The notes: a model not told the origin generated them from the letters alone. A stretch of DNA of 64,000 nt from Massilia sp. Mn16-1_5 (GCF_004798585.1 NZ_PPXQ01000019.1:1-64000), one strand, 5' to 3'. Counted from the first letter of the stretch, positions 18,153 to 27,139 are shown. Made by a program: numbers and translations.

Positions 18153-18168
18153 TTCGTAATTCGACGAA
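18153..18168. promoter_or_regulatory. Operator 2 (TTCGTAATTCGACGAA) before the flavoprotein gene
   Basis: Second copy of the TTCGTAA-type palindrome, 37 bases before the flavoprotein start. An 8-bp palindrome ATTCGAAT follows at 18175-18182. It suggests an internal regulated promoter for the flavoprotein-MFS pair. Confidence 0.6.
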
Positions 18169-18204
18169 TGACTAATTCGAATCCAACCTGACCTGGGAGA
18201 CACC

Positions 18205-19617
18205 ATGAACGACCGCCTCGCCACCACGCTTCCCGTCGCCGTCCTCGGCGCCGGCCCTGTCGGCCTCGCCGCCGCCGCCCACCTCGCCGCACGCGGCCTG
18301 ACGCCGCTGATCCTGGAAGCGGGTGCCGACGTCGGCGCCAACCTGGAGACTTACCGCCACGTGCGCCTGTTCTCGCCCTGGCAGTACAACGTCGACCGCG
18401 CGGCGCGCGTCCTACTGGAGGAGGCGGGCTGGCGCATGCCGGCGCCCGAGGGTCTGCCGACCGCCGGCGAACTGGTCGACGGCTACCTGCGGCCATTGGC
18501 CGCCTTGCCCGCGCTCGCGGCGCACCTGAAGCTGGGCCGGCGCGTGCTCGCCATCACGCGCGCCGGCTTCGACAAGGTCAAGACCCGCGGCCGCGAAGCT
18601 GCGCCCTTCGTGATCCGGGTGGCGAGCGCGGAGGGCGAACGCGACTACCTGGCCGGCGCCGTGATCGACGCCACCGGCACCTGGTCGCACCCGAATCCGC
18701 TGGGCGCGAACGGCTTGCCGGCACAGGGCGAGAAGTTCCTGGGCGCGCGCATCGCCTACGGCATGCCGGACGTGCTCGGAAAGGACCGGGCGCGCTATGC
18801 CGGCAAGCGGGTGCTGGTCGCCGGCGCCGGGCACTCGGCGGCGGGTTCCTTGCTGGCGCTGGCGCAGCTGGCCGAGGAAGCGCCGGGCACCCAGCTGGTC
18901 TGGGCCATCCGCGGGCTGCCGGGCGCGAAGCTGTTCGGCGGCGGCGAGGCCGACGGCCTGCCCGCGCGCGGCCTGCTCGGCATGCGCCTGCGCGCGCTGC
19001 AGCAGTCCGGGCGGCTGGAACTGCGCTCCTCCTTCCGCATCCGCGCGCTGGCCGCATGCGGCGCTACGCTGACCGTGCACGGCGACGCGGGCGTGGCGCC
19101 GATCGAGGGCATCGACGCGGTCATTGCCGCCACCGGCGCACGCCCCGACCTGGCGCTGACGCGCGAACTGCGGGTGCGCCATGATCCCTGGCTCGAGAGC
19201 ACCGATTTGCTGGCGCCACTCATCGATCCGAACGAACACAGCTGCGGCACGGTGCGCCCGCACGGCCACCGCGAGCTGGCCCATCCGGAGCCCGGCTATT
19301 ATGCGGTGGGCGCCAAGAGCTACGGCCGCGCGCCGAACTTCCTGATGGCGACCGGCTACGAGCAGGTGCGCTCGGTGGTGGCGGCGCTGGCCGGCGACCT
19401 GGCGGCCGCCGACGACGTCCAGCTGGAATTGCCGGAGACGGGCGTCTGCAGCACGCGCCAGGCCTACGACGAGGTGCCGGCGGCGGGCTGCTGCGGCGGA
19501 CCCGCGCCGCTTGCGGCGGCAGGCTGCTGCGCGGCGGATGCCGAGGCCAAGGCCGAAGGGAAGGGCGGTTGCGGCTGCCCGCCGGCGGCGGCACCAGCGG
19601 CAAGCTGCTGCGCATGA
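18205..19617 (+). CDS. FAD/NAD(P)-binding oxidoreductase of the ars cluster with Cys-rich C-terminal tail (ArsO-like)
   Basis: 470 residues. N-terminal FAD-binding Rossmann motif VAVLGAGPVGLAAAAHLAARG (residues about 11-31) and a second dinucleotide motif VLVAGAGHSAAGS (about 208-220), the layout of flavin monooxygenases and thioredoxin-reductase-like enzymes. After about residue 425 comes a low-complexity tail with Cys pairs at 429-430, 441-442, a CGC at 456-458 and a final pair at 468-469, suited to capturing trivalent arsenic. GGGAGA precedes the start. Location between an ArsR regulator and an MFS exporter supports an arsenical substrate; the reaction itself is unproven and the ArsO label is approximate. 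Confidence 0.8.
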   Translation: MNDRLATTLPVAVLGAGPVGLAAAAHLAARGLTPLILEAGADVGANLETYRHVRLFSPWQYNVDRAARVLLEEAGWRMPAPEGLPTAGELVDGYLRPLAALPALAAHLKLGRRVLAITRAGFDKVKTRGREAAPFVIRVASAEGERDYLAGAVIDATGTWSHPNPLGANGLPAQGEKFLGARIAYGMPDVLGKDRARYAGKRVLVAGAGHSAAGSLLALAQLAEEAPGTQLVWAIRGLPGAKLFGGGEADGLPARGLLGMRLRALQQSGRLELRSSFRIRALAACGATLTVHGDAGVAPIEGIDAVIAATGARPDLALTRELRVRHDPWLESTDLLAPLIDPNEHSCGTVRPHGHRELAHPEPGYYAVGAKSYGRAPNFLMATGYEQVRSVVAALAGDLAAADDVQLELPETGVCSTRQAYDEVPAAGCCGGPAPLAAAGCCAADAEAKAEGKGGCGCPPAAAPAASCCA

Positions 19618-19633
19618 AGCGGACGAGGACCGC

Positions 19634-20848
19634 ATGACAGCACAGTGGCGCACCATCGGCATCCTGGCCCCCACCCAGATCATCTCCTGGGGTTCGCTCT
19701 ACTACGCCTTCAGCATCCTGGGGCCGGGCATCCGCGCGGAGCTGGGCTGGAGCACGGGCCTGGTGTTCGGAGCCTATTCGTGGAGCCTGCTGGTGGCGGG
19801 CCTGGTGGCGACCCCGGTCGGCATCCTGCTCGACCGCCACGGCGGCCGGCGCATCATGGGCGCGGGTTCCATCCTGTGCGGCATCGGCCTGGCTGCGCTG
19901 GGAGCGAGCCGCTCGCCGCTGGCCTACCTGGGCGCCTGGACCGTGCTCGGCCTGGCCATGGGCATGACGCTGTATGAAGCGGCCTTCGCCACCATCAACC
20001 GCCGTTACGGGGGCGAAGGGCGCCACGTGATCTCGACCCTGACGCTGTTCGCCGGCTTTGCCAGCACGATCTTCTGGCCGCTGACCCAGGCGCTCGATGC
20101 CGTATGGGGCTGGCGCGCGACCTACTTCTGGTACGCGGCGCTGCAGTTCCTGGTATGCCTGCCGCTGCACCTGCTGCTCGGCGGCGACGCTGTCCGGCCC
20201 GCAGCCGTAGCGCGAATGGAGCGTCGCAGCCATACCCTGGCGGAAGCGCTGCGGCACCCGGCGTTCTGGAAACTGACGGCGGCCTTCGCGGCCCACACCC
20301 TGGTCTTTTCGGTCCTCTCGGTGCACCTGATTCCGCTATTGCGGGACCTCGGGCACAGCGCCCGGCTTGCCGTGCTGATGGCGATGCTGATCGGTCCGAT
20401 GCAGGTGGCGGGACGGGTGCTGGAACGCACGGTGGCGCGCGCCGCGGCGCCCGAGCTGGTGGGCAAATACTGTTTTGCCGCGCTGCCGGCGGCGCTGGCG
20501 AGCGTGCTCCTGTTCGGGAGCCAGGCCTGGGCGATCGCCTGCTTCTGCATCCTCTACGGCTTGAGCAACGGCGTCCTGACCATCGTGCGCGGGACCCTGC
20601 CGCAAGCGCTGTTCGGCAGCGCCAACTACGGCGCCATATCCGGCGCCATGGCCGGTCCCGCGCTGGTCGCCAAGGCCGCCGGCCCTGTCGTCGGCGCCGT
20701 GCTGCTGGCCCGGCATGGCGCGCCGGAGCTGGTACTGGGATTGCTGTTCGCGGTGGCGGCGGCTTCGGTCTGCTGTTATTTCGCCGCGGTCCGCGCGCAG
20801 CCGGCTAGCGCCGGGCAGTGCACCGCTTCAGGCGCCCTCGACCCATAA
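19634..20848 (+). CDS. MFS transporter, probable arsenical exporter of the second ars module
   Basis: 404 residues, about 12 predicted membrane helices, with the MFS loop motif GILLDRHGGRRIMGAG between helices 2 and 3. ATG at 19634 with GGACGAGGAC upstream; 16 bases after the flavoprotein stop. No glyceraldehyde-3-phosphate dehydrogenase gene is adjacent, so an ArsJ-type role is unlikely; efflux of the flavoprotein's product or of As(III)/methylarsenite (as in ArsK) is the better guess. Its last 21 bases overlap the convergent metallopeptidase gene. Confidence 0.8.
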   Translation: MTAQWRTIGILAPTQIISWGSLYYAFSILGPGIRAELGWSTGLVFGAYSWSLLVAGLVATPVGILLDRHGGRRIMGAGSILCGIGLAALGASRSPLAYLGAWTVLGLAMGMTLYEAAFATINRRYGGEGRHVISTLTLFAGFASTIFWPLTQALDAVWGWRATYFWYAALQFLVCLPLHLLLGGDAVRPAAVARMERRSHTLAEALRHPAFWKLTAAFAAHTLVFSVLSVHLIPLLRDLGHSARLAVLMAMLIGPMQVAGRVLERTVARAAAPELVGKYCFAALPAALASVLLFGSQAWAIACFCILYGLSNGVLTIVRGTLPQALFGSANYGAISGAMAGPALVAKAAGPVVGAVLLARHGAPELVLGLLFAVAAASVCCYFAAVRAQPASAGQCTASGALDP

Positions 20849-21346
20849 GCGCTCGCCCGTCTGCTCCATGTGGGTGAGATAAAGGCGCAGATCCAGCTCG
20901 AACTGGTGGTACTGCGGCTCCATCCAGCAGCACAGTTTATAAAAGGCCTTGTCGTGCTGCTTTTCCTTCAGGTGCGCCAGTTCGTGGACGGCGATCATGC
21001 GCAGGAATTCAAGCGGGGCGTCGCGGAACACGCTGGCGATGCGGATCTCGTGCTTGGCCTTCAATTTGCCGCCCTGCACGCGCGAGATCGCGGTGTGCAG
21101 GCCGAGGGCATGCTGCACGACGTGGATCTTGCTGTCGTAGGCGACCTTCGCCACCGGTTCGGCGTTGCGCAGGTAGTCTCCCTTGAGGTCTTGCACGTAG
21201 TTGTACAGGGCGCGGTCGGTGCGCAGGCCGTGCGCGGTCGGGTAGCGCGAGCGCAGCAGGGCGCCCAGGCGTCCCTGTTCGAGCAGGGTGGCGGCCTGCT
21301 GGCGCAGCGGCTCGGGATAGGCGGTGAGGTAGCGAAGTGCGGACAT
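20828..21346 (-). CDS. YgjP-like zinc metallopeptidase (DUF45/M48-type)
   Basis: 172 residues with a gluzincin active site HELAH (His121, Glu122, His125) and a nearby KQHDKAFY that may supply the third ligand. No membrane segment, so a cytosolic protein. I start it at ATG 21346 (MSALRYLTAY). Homologues are usually annotated as metal-dependent hydrolases of unknown substrate. Convergent with the MFS gene, 21 bases overlapping. Confidence 0.8.
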   Translation of the reverse strand: MSALRYLTAYPEPLRQQAATLLEQGRLGALLRSRYPTAHGLRTDRALYNYVQDLKGDYLRNAEPVAKVAYDSKIHVVQHALGLHTAISRVQGGKLKAKHEIRIASVFRDAPLEFLRMIAVHELAHLKEKQHDKAFYKLCCWMEPQYHQFELDLRLYLTHMEQTGERLWVEGA

Positions 21347-21399
21347 GGGGCGCGAATGTACCACAGCGGCGTCGCGGGCGCAGGCGGCAGGCTATCGAT

Positions 21400-21428
21400 A
21401 AAAAAACGGGGCGGAAGGTCCGCCCCGT
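21400..21428 (-). terminator. Rho-independent terminator of the KGG gene
   Basis: Perfect 10-bp GC-rich stem (21406-21415 with 21419-21428), 3-base loop, and on the minus strand a run of Ts reading toward 21400. Orientation fits transcription from the KGG-protein gene at 21488-21841. Confidence 0.85.
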
Positions 21429-21487
21429 TGGGTATTGCCGGCGTTCGGCCAGGATCTAGCAGGCGTTCGGCGGGCATTTAGCCCGCC

Positions 21488-21841
21488 TCACTCCTCCTTC
21501 CCGCCCTGCCGGTTGCCGCCGCTCTTGGCTGCCGCGGCGCGGCTGGCCGACTGCCGGCTCTCTCCCCCCTTGCGGCCGATATCGGCCATGTGTGCACGGT
21601 TGCGGCTTACCGCCTCCCCGCCTTTCTGCCCCGCGCGGCGCGCTTCCTCGGAATCGAATTCGTGCGCCGTGCCTTTCTGGTGGGCCGCCTGGCCGCCCTT
21701 GCTGGCGATCTCGCGTTGCTGGTTCTGGTCCATCGCCGCGAAACCGCGCTTGGCCGGACCGCTGCCGCTGCCGCTCCCACTCTTTTGCGCGCTGCCGCCG
21801 GAGCTGCTCGCGCTCTTGCCGCTCTCCTTGCTTGTCGCCAT
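21488..21841 (-). CDS. KGG-repeat stress protein (Con-10/YciG-like)
   Basis: 117 residues, hydrophilic and disordered. Three KGG motifs in the family format (EIASKGGQAA, AGQKGGEAV, IGRKGGESR), following an N-terminal Ser/Gly-rich linker. Such proteins are induced in stationary phase or general stress in other bacteria and are thought to be protective, without a known enzymatic activity. Single-gene unit ended by the terminator at 21400-21428. Confidence 0.85.
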   Translation of the reverse strand: MATSKESGKSASSSGGSAQKSGSGSGSGPAKRGFAAMDQNQQREIASKGGQAAHQKGTAHEFDSEEARRAGQKGGEAVSRNRAHMADIGRKGGESRQSASRAAAAKSGGNRQGGKEE

Positions 21842-21963
21842 GTCGTTCTCCTGGTTGCCCTGCAGTGAAAGGGAAGTGATCGCAGCATTGCCGCGCTCGT
21901 GCGGTTAGAGACACCGCTCTTGCGATAGTTCCCCTCGCTTTGGGCTCCGGACTGCTGTGCCGC

Positions 21964-22515
21964 TCAGTCCGGCGCCCGCGGCGGCGTGCGCCGCCCCTCG
22001 TGCGGTTCGACGCCGTCGATGCCGATCGGTGGCGCGGCCAGGTCGTCGTCGAGCTGGGCGCGGCGCAGCGCCAGCCGGTGCCCGAGTTCGACCAGGTCGA
22101 CGCCGGCGGCGCGCGCCAGCTCGAAGATCTCGGTTTCTTCCAGTGCGATGTGATGCGCGATTTCCTCGGCCAGCACGGCCAGCGTGGCATCGAAGTGCTC
22201 GTCGCCCGGATACATGACTTCGAGCTGGCTGATCAGCTCGCGCGCCCCCGCATGCTCGAGCTCGGCGTCGTCGAACAGCTCCTCGTCGCCGCTGGCGGCG
22301 CGCAGCGCCGGATAGAACAGCTCTTCCTCGAGCATGGTGTGGGTCACGAGCGCGTCGCACAGTTCGTCGACCAGCTCGGCCATCGTTTCTTCCGCGTCTT
22401 CCAGGCCGCGCAGGCCGGCGCAGCGCGCGAACAGCTGCCGCACCTGATCGTGTTCGGCGCGCAGTAGGGCGAGCGCGTCCGTGATCCCTTCCCGGTGATT
22501 GCCAGTGGATGCCAT
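21964..22515 (-). CDS. Hemerythrin-like (HHE) domain protein
   Basis: 183 residues forming a four-helix bundle with a di-iron site: His22, His59, Glu63, His88, His122 and Glu126 fall at the expected spacings. Binds O2 or NO or stores iron in other bacteria. The C-terminal 30 residues are Pro/Arg-rich and probably disordered. Minus strand, next to a phasin gene. Confidence 0.87.
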   Translation of the reverse strand: MASTGNHREGITDALALLRAEHDQVRQLFARCAGLRGLEDAEETMAELVDELCDALVTHTMLEEELFYPALRAASGDEELFDDAELEHAGARELISQLEVMYPGDEHFDATLAVLAEEIAHHIALEETEIFELARAAGVDLVELGHRLALRRAQLDDDLAAPPIGIDGVEPHEGRRTPPRAPD

Positions 22516-22538
22516 GTCTCCTCCTCGGTGTGATTGGA

Positions 22539-22949
22539 TCAGGTGGGGTTGTGCGCGGCGCCGACGTCTTCGCCGGACGTGGCGCCCGTCGTGCGGCGGG
22601 CCGCTTGCCAGCCGCCGTCGTTGGCCTCGTGGGCAAGGGTGGCGCCGCTGGAGGCGAGCACGCTCATCAGCGACGATTGCCAGCCGCGCAGATGCTCGGC
22701 CGTGGGCTGGGTTTCGCGCAGGGCGACCGAACTCAGTTGCAGCGGATCGTTGCAGGCCAGCAGTGCGCGGCCGAGACGGATGCCGTCGTCGACCATCTGG
22801 CGCGTCATTCGGACGTTCAATTCGCTGAGCTGGCGGGCCGTGTCGAACGCATGGTGCGACACCTGGTCCAGGAAATCGACCTGGGCGCCGAACTGGGCGC
22901 GCAGAAGGTCGGAACGAAAGTCTGGCAGGGAAGGCGTGAAGGCAGGCAT
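22539..22949 (-). CDS. Phasin family protein (PhaP-type)
   Basis: 136 residues. Granule-coating phasin of the PhaP/Phasin_2 kind: amphipathic helices with VDFLDQVSHHAFDTARQLSELNV in the centre and an Ala/Gly/Thr-rich tail. Start at ATG 22949 (MPAFTPSLPDF), with GAGGA 6 bases upstream; the upstream frame to 23036 lacks support. A second, histone-tailed phasin is at 8317-8805. Confidence 0.8.
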   Translation of the reverse strand: MPAFTPSLPDFRSDLLRAQFGAQVDFLDQVSHHAFDTARQLSELNVRMTRQMVDDGIRLGRALLACNDPLQLSSVALRETQPTAEHLRGWQSSLMSVLASSGATLAHEANDGGWQAARRTTGATSGEDVGAAHNPT

Positions 22950-23051
22950 GGGATCCTCGACGAAAGATAAAGTGTCAGTAGACGCCGCAGGACCGCAGGA
23001 GTTCAGCCAAGGTGCTTGCGCCACCGATTGGCGCAAGCGGACCAGGCATTT

Positions 23052-24077
23052 TCAGGCGTCGGCCACCTTCAGCACCAGCTTGCCGAGGTTCTCGCCCTTG
23101 AACAACATGTTCAGCGTGGACGGGAAAGTATCGAAGCCCTCGACGATGTGTTCGCGGTTCTTGAAGCTGCCTTCCTTCATCCAGCGCGCCAGCGTCGCCA
23201 CGCCTTCAGGATAGCGGGCCGCATAGTCCGTTACAAGCATGCCTTCCATGCGCGCGCGGTTCACCAGCAGGGCCAGGTAGTTGGCCGGGCCCTTCACGGC
23301 CTCGGTCGCGTTGTACTGCGAGATCGCGCCGCAGATGACGATGCGCGCCTTCATGTTGATGCGGGTGAGCACGGCATCGAGGATGTCCCCGCCGACATTG
23401 TCGAAATACACGTCCACGCCTTGCGGGCAGTGTTGTTTCAGGCCCGCATGCACGGATCCTGCCTTGTAGTCGATGCAGGCGTCGAAGCCGAGTTCCTCGA
23501 CCACGAAGCGGCACTTGTCTTCGCCGCCGGCAATGCCGACCACGCGGCAACCGAGGTGCTTGGCGACCTGGCCCACCGTCATTCCGACTGCGCCGGCCGC
23601 GCCCGACACCACGACCGTCTCGCCGGCCTTGGGCTGACCGACTTCCAGCAGGCCGAAATAGGCCGTCATGCCCGGCATGCCGAGGGCGTTCAGCCAGGCC
23701 GGCAGCGGGGCGATGCCCGGGTCGACCTGGGCCAGCATGGCGCCTTTGTCGTCAGCCTGGCCTTGCCAGTAGCGCTGCACGCCCATCACGCCCATCACGT
23801 GGGCGCCGACGGCGAACTTGGACGATTTCGATTCGACCACCACGCCGACGCCGCCCGCGCGCATGACTTCACCGATCGCCACCGGGCGCACATAGGAGCG
23901 GGCATCGTTCATCCAGCCGCGCATGGCCGGGTCGAGCGAGATGTAGAGGATCTTGACGCGCACCTCGCCCTCGGCGAGTCCGGCCAGGGCAGGCGTGGCG
24001 CGCTGCCAGTCGCTGTCCTTGGGCATGCCGACCGGACGGGCGGCGAGCAGGAATTGGTCGTTGGTGGCTTGCGTCAT
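23052..24077 (-). CDS. NADP-dependent medium-chain oxidoreductase (quinone/alkenal reductase type, CurA-like)
   Basis: 341 residues, zinc-free MDR superfamily. NADP-binding motif VVSGAAGAVGMTVGQVAK near residues 150-165, and N-terminal RPVGMPKDSDW as in leukotriene B4 dehydrogenase-like enzymes. Reduces double bonds of enones or quinones; the physiological substrate is unknown. ATG 24077 is preceded by a strong TGAGGAG. Confidence 0.9.
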   Translation of the reverse strand: MTQATNDQFLLAARPVGMPKDSDWQRATPALAGLAEGEVRVKILYISLDPAMRGWMNDARSYVRPVAIGEVMRAGGVGVVVESKSSKFAVGAHVMGVMGVQRYWQGQADDKGAMLAQVDPGIAPLPAWLNALGMPGMTAYFGLLEVGQPKAGETVVVSGAAGAVGMTVGQVAKHLGCRVVGIAGGEDKCRFVVEELGFDACIDYKAGSVHAGLKQHCPQGVDVYFDNVGGDILDAVLTRINMKARIVICGAISQYNATEAVKGPANYLALLVNRARMEGMLVTDYAARYPEGVATLARWMKEGSFKNREHIVEGFDTFPSTLNMLFKGENLGKLVLKVADA

Positions 24078-24231
24078 GGGTGTCTCCTCATATGATTTGG
24101 AGCCGCTTACTCTACCCGAAAAAGGACGGTCGTGCGCTTTTTCTGTGGCGATTTCTGCATGGCTGTTTTGCAACGGAATTCTCAATGCATGCGACAATGC
24201 CCCGGACCCCATCACTCATCCCGCCATCACC

Positions 24232-25101
24232 ATGACGCACCCGGAATACATCCTGACCCTGTCCTGCCATGACCAGCGCGGTATCGTGCTGCGCGTGGCC
24301 GGGTTCCTGGCCGAGCACGGCTGTAACATCATCGATTCGGCCCAGTTCGGCGATCCGGAATCGCAGCTGTTCTTCATGCGCGTGCACTTCGCGCTGGAAG
24401 ACGCAGGCGTAGCGGACGCCGACCTGCGCGGGGCCTTCGCCGCCCTGTGCGAGGCGAACGGCATGCGCGGCCAGCTGCACGACGCCCACGCCAAGCCGCG
24501 CGTGCTGATCATGGTCTCGAAGATCGGCCATTGCCTGAACGATCTGCTGTTCCGCTACAAGAGCGGCCTGCTGCCGGTCGAGATTCCGGCGATCGTCTCC
24601 AACCACATGGACTTCTACCAGCTCGCGGCAAGTTACAATATCCCGTTTCACCACCTGCCGCTGGCAACCGGCGCACCGGAAGAAGCGAAGCTGGCGCAGG
24701 AAGCGCGCATCATCGAGCTGCTCGACATGCACAAGATCGACCTGGTGGTGCTGGCGCGCTACATGCAGATCCTGTCGCCAGGTTTGTGTAACGCATTGCA
24801 GGGAAGGGCGATCAACATCCACCATTCCTTCCTGCCCAGCTTCAAGGGCGCGCGGCCGTATGCGCAGGCCCACACGCGCGGCGTCAAGCTGATCGGCGCC
24901 ACGGCGCACTTCGTCACGGGCGAGCTCGACGAAGGTCCGATCATCGAGCAGGACGTCGAGCGGGTCGACCACGCGATGACGATCGAGGAGCTCACCGCGA
25001 TCGGGCGCGACGTCGAGTGCGTGGTGCTGGCGCGCGCCGTGAAATGGTTCGTGGAACACCGCATTTTGCAAAACGGCCATCGCACGGTGGTCTTTAAATA
25101 A
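24232..25101 (+). CDS. purU: Formyltetrahydrofolate deformylase PurU
   Basis: Hydrolyses 10-formyl-THF to formate and THF, balancing one-carbon pools. 289 residues: an N-terminal ACT domain (MTHPEYILTLSCHDQRGIV, about 1-85) followed by the formyltransferase fold with LVVLARYMQILS and INIHHSFLPSFKGA. Both domains and the usual length are present. yaeQ follows 17 bases later. Confidence 0.95.
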   Translation: MTHPEYILTLSCHDQRGIVLRVAGFLAEHGCNIIDSAQFGDPESQLFFMRVHFALEDAGVADADLRGAFAALCEANGMRGQLHDAHAKPRVLIMVSKIGHCLNDLLFRYKSGLLPVEIPAIVSNHMDFYQLAASYNIPFHHLPLATGAPEEAKLAQEARIIELLDMHKIDLVVLARYMQILSPGLCNALQGRAINIHHSFLPSFKGARPYAQAHTRGVKLIGATAHFVTGELDEGPIIEQDVERVDHAMTIEELTAIGRDVECVVLARAVKWFVEHRILQNGHRTVVFK

Positions 25102-25118
25102 AGGTTTAAGAAGTACTC

Positions 25119-25661
25119 ATGGCACTCAAAGCGACCATCTACAAGGCCGACCTCCAGATTGCGGACATGGACCGCAACTATTACGCGGAACACGGGCTGA
25201 CCATTGCCCGCCATCCCTCCGAAACCGACGAGCGCGTGATGATCCGCGTGCTCGCCTTTGCCCTGCACGCGAACGAGGCGCTGGCCTTCACCAAGGGCCT
25301 GTTCGACACCGACGAGCCCGACCTGTGGCAAAAGGACCTGACCGGCGCCATCGACACCTGGATCGAAGTCGGCCAGCCGGACGAGAAGCGTTTATTGAAA
25401 GCCTGCGGACGCGCCGAGCACGTCTATGTGTATGCGTACAGCGCGACCAGCCATATCTGGTGGAAGGGCATCGCCAACAAGCTCGAGCGTGCGCGCAACC
25501 TCACCGTCATCAACATCCCCGCCGAGACCAGCGCCGCGCTGGAAAAGCTGGTCAAGCGTTCGATGCAGCTGCAGTGCACGATCCAGGACGGCCAGTTGTG
25601 GCTGACCGACAGCGTCGACACGGTGCTGGTCGAACGCGAGACCCTCAAGGCAGCGGCCTGA
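25119..25661 (+). CDS. YaeQ family protein
   Basis: 180 residues, full family length, opening MALKATIYKADLQIADMDRNYY as in E. coli YaeQ. A PD-(D/E)xK nuclease-like fold is known for the family, function uncertain. Closely follows purU, so probably in the same transcript. Confidence 0.92.
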   Translation: MALKATIYKADLQIADMDRNYYAEHGLTIARHPSETDERVMIRVLAFALHANEALAFTKGLFDTDEPDLWQKDLTGAIDTWIEVGQPDEKRLLKACGRAEHVYVYAYSATSHIWWKGIANKLERARNLTVINIPAETSAALEKLVKRSMQLQCTIQDGQLWLTDSVDTVLVERETLKAAA

Positions 25662-25692
25662 AGTATTATTTATTTTTTTCTGCGAATCCGCC

Positions 25693-26151
25693 ATGAACCG
25701 ACTTCTTTCCCTGCTGGCCACGGCCCTGTTCTCGACGAGCGCGCTGGCCCAAGTGACCGTCCTCGAACCCTGGGTGCGCGCCACCGTGCCCCAGCAGAAA
25801 GCGGCGGGCGCCTTCATGCGCGTGCAGTCAGCTAACGCCGCACGCCTGGTCGGCGTCAGCACCCCGGTGGCCGGCCGCGCCGAGCTGCACGAAATGGCAA
25901 TGGAAAACAACACGATGCGCATGCGCCAGGTCGACGCCGTCGAGCTGCCGGCCGGCAAGCCGGTGGACCTGGCCTCGGGTGGCTACCACGTGATGTTCTT
26001 CGACCTGAAGCGCCAGCTGAAGGAAGGGGAGAGCGTGCCGGTGACCCTGGTGGTGGAAGACGCGGCGAAGAAGAAGAGCAGCGTCACGGTCGAGGCCAAG
26101 GTGCAGCCGATGAGCTATGTGGCGCCGAAGGCGGCGGGGCATCACCATTAA
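25693..26151 (+). CDS. Periplasmic copper chaperone PCu(A)C
   Basis: Delivers Cu(I) to cytochrome c oxidase. 152 residues with a signal peptide (cleavage after ALA). Copper ligands are seen as HEM (His66, Met68), MRM (Met75, Met77) and HVM (His99, Met101), the family spacing. The protein ends in GHHH. Possibly co-transcribed with yaeQ, 31 bases upstream. Confidence 0.92.
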   Translation: MNRLLSLLATALFSTSALAQVTVLEPWVRATVPQQKAAGAFMRVQSANAARLVGVSTPVAGRAELHEMAMENNTMRMRQVDAVELPAGKPVDLASGGYHVMFFDLKRQLKEGESVPVTLVVEDAAKKKSSVTVEAKVQPMSYVAPKAAGHHH

Positions 26152-26172
26152 GCGCGCCCCGCGCCCCATTCC

Positions 26173-26949
26173 TTAATTCGGCGACGCACCCACGCGGCGC
26201 ACGCCGCCCGAGCCGACGGTCGACTTGCTGATCTGCGGGTCGCCGTAATAATTCACGTCGCCCGAGCCGGCGATCGTCGCGCTCAATTCGTTGCGCGGCC
26301 AGACTGTCGCTTCGCCCGAGCCGGCAATCGTCACGCTGGCGCTTTTCGCCTGCACCCGTCCCAGGTTGACGTCGCCCGAGCCGCCGATCGAGACCGTCAG
26401 CCTGCCGATATTGCCGCCGGCCGCTTCCAGGTCGCCGCTGCCGCCCAGCGACACCGCCAGCGTATCGCTTTCGACGCCTTTCAGCTTGATCGAGCCGGAG
26501 CCGCCCAGGTCGACGTCGAGCTTGCGCGCGCGCAGCGCGTCGGCGTCGATGCTGCCCGAGCCGCCCAGGGACAGGCGCTCGATCGAACGGGCCTGGACCA
26601 CGATGCGGATCGATTTCGACTGCATGTTCAGGTTGCGTTTGGTCGGACGGATCTTGAGGGAGCCGTTCTCGACCACGGTCTCGATCAGCGGCAGCAGATT
26701 GTCGTCGGCCTCGATCGTCACGCCCTCGCTGCTGCCGATGCGCAGTTCGAGATGGCCCGGCAGGCCGAGCGACAGGCCATTGAAATTGCCGACCTGGCGC
26801 GCCTGCTTGACGATGTGCCCGCTGCCTTGCACCTGCTCGCCGCCCCAGTTCCAGGGCGCGGCGGCCACATGGGCTGTGCCGGCCAGGCTGGCGGCGACGC
26901 AGGCGGCGAGGAAGCTGCGGCGGGCGAAGGTGGAGAAGGTCTTGTTCAT
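26173..26949 (-). CDS. DUF2807 (head GIN domain) exported protein
   Basis: 258 residues, signal peptide (cleavage likely after HVAAA). The C-terminal half is built of short beta-helix repeats, each with a G/A-S-G turn: GGSGSIDADAL, GGSGSIKLKG, GGSGDLEAAG, GGSGDVNLG, AGSGEATVW, AGSGDVNYYG. Six copies are visible. Probably a periplasmic or outer-membrane-facing adhesin-like domain; function unknown. Confidence 0.85.
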   Translation of the reverse strand: MNKTFSTFARRSFLAACVAASLAGTAHVAAAPWNWGGEQVQGSGHIVKQARQVGNFNGLSLGLPGHLELRIGSSEGVTIEADDNLLPLIETVVENGSLKIRPTKRNLNMQSKSIRIVVQARSIERLSLGGSGSIDADALRARKLDVDLGGSGSIKLKGVESDTLAVSLGGSGDLEAAGGNIGRLTVSIGGSGDVNLGRVQAKSASVTIAGSGEATVWPRNELSATIAGSGDVNYYGDPQISKSTVGSGGVRRVGASPN

Positions 26950-27139
26950 GGTCTTGTCCTCACGGTTATCGATGATGAGACTGTAGGGCTGTACCGGGCA
27001 CCGTGCATCGGGAATGCGACAGACTGCGCAGGAACGGGACCAGAATGCACGTAGTAGGGTGAATCCAGGGTGCGCGGCGCGGCCACTTCCACTACAATCT
27101 TGCCCTTTTTGATTCCGGCATCACCGGTAGGAAGTCATC

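Noticed and set aside
26400-26800. Regular GSG-coding repeats considered as a CRISPR or tandem-repeat array
   Set aside because: The repeats are irregular in length and vary in sequence; they encode the beta-helix turns of the DUF2807 protein.
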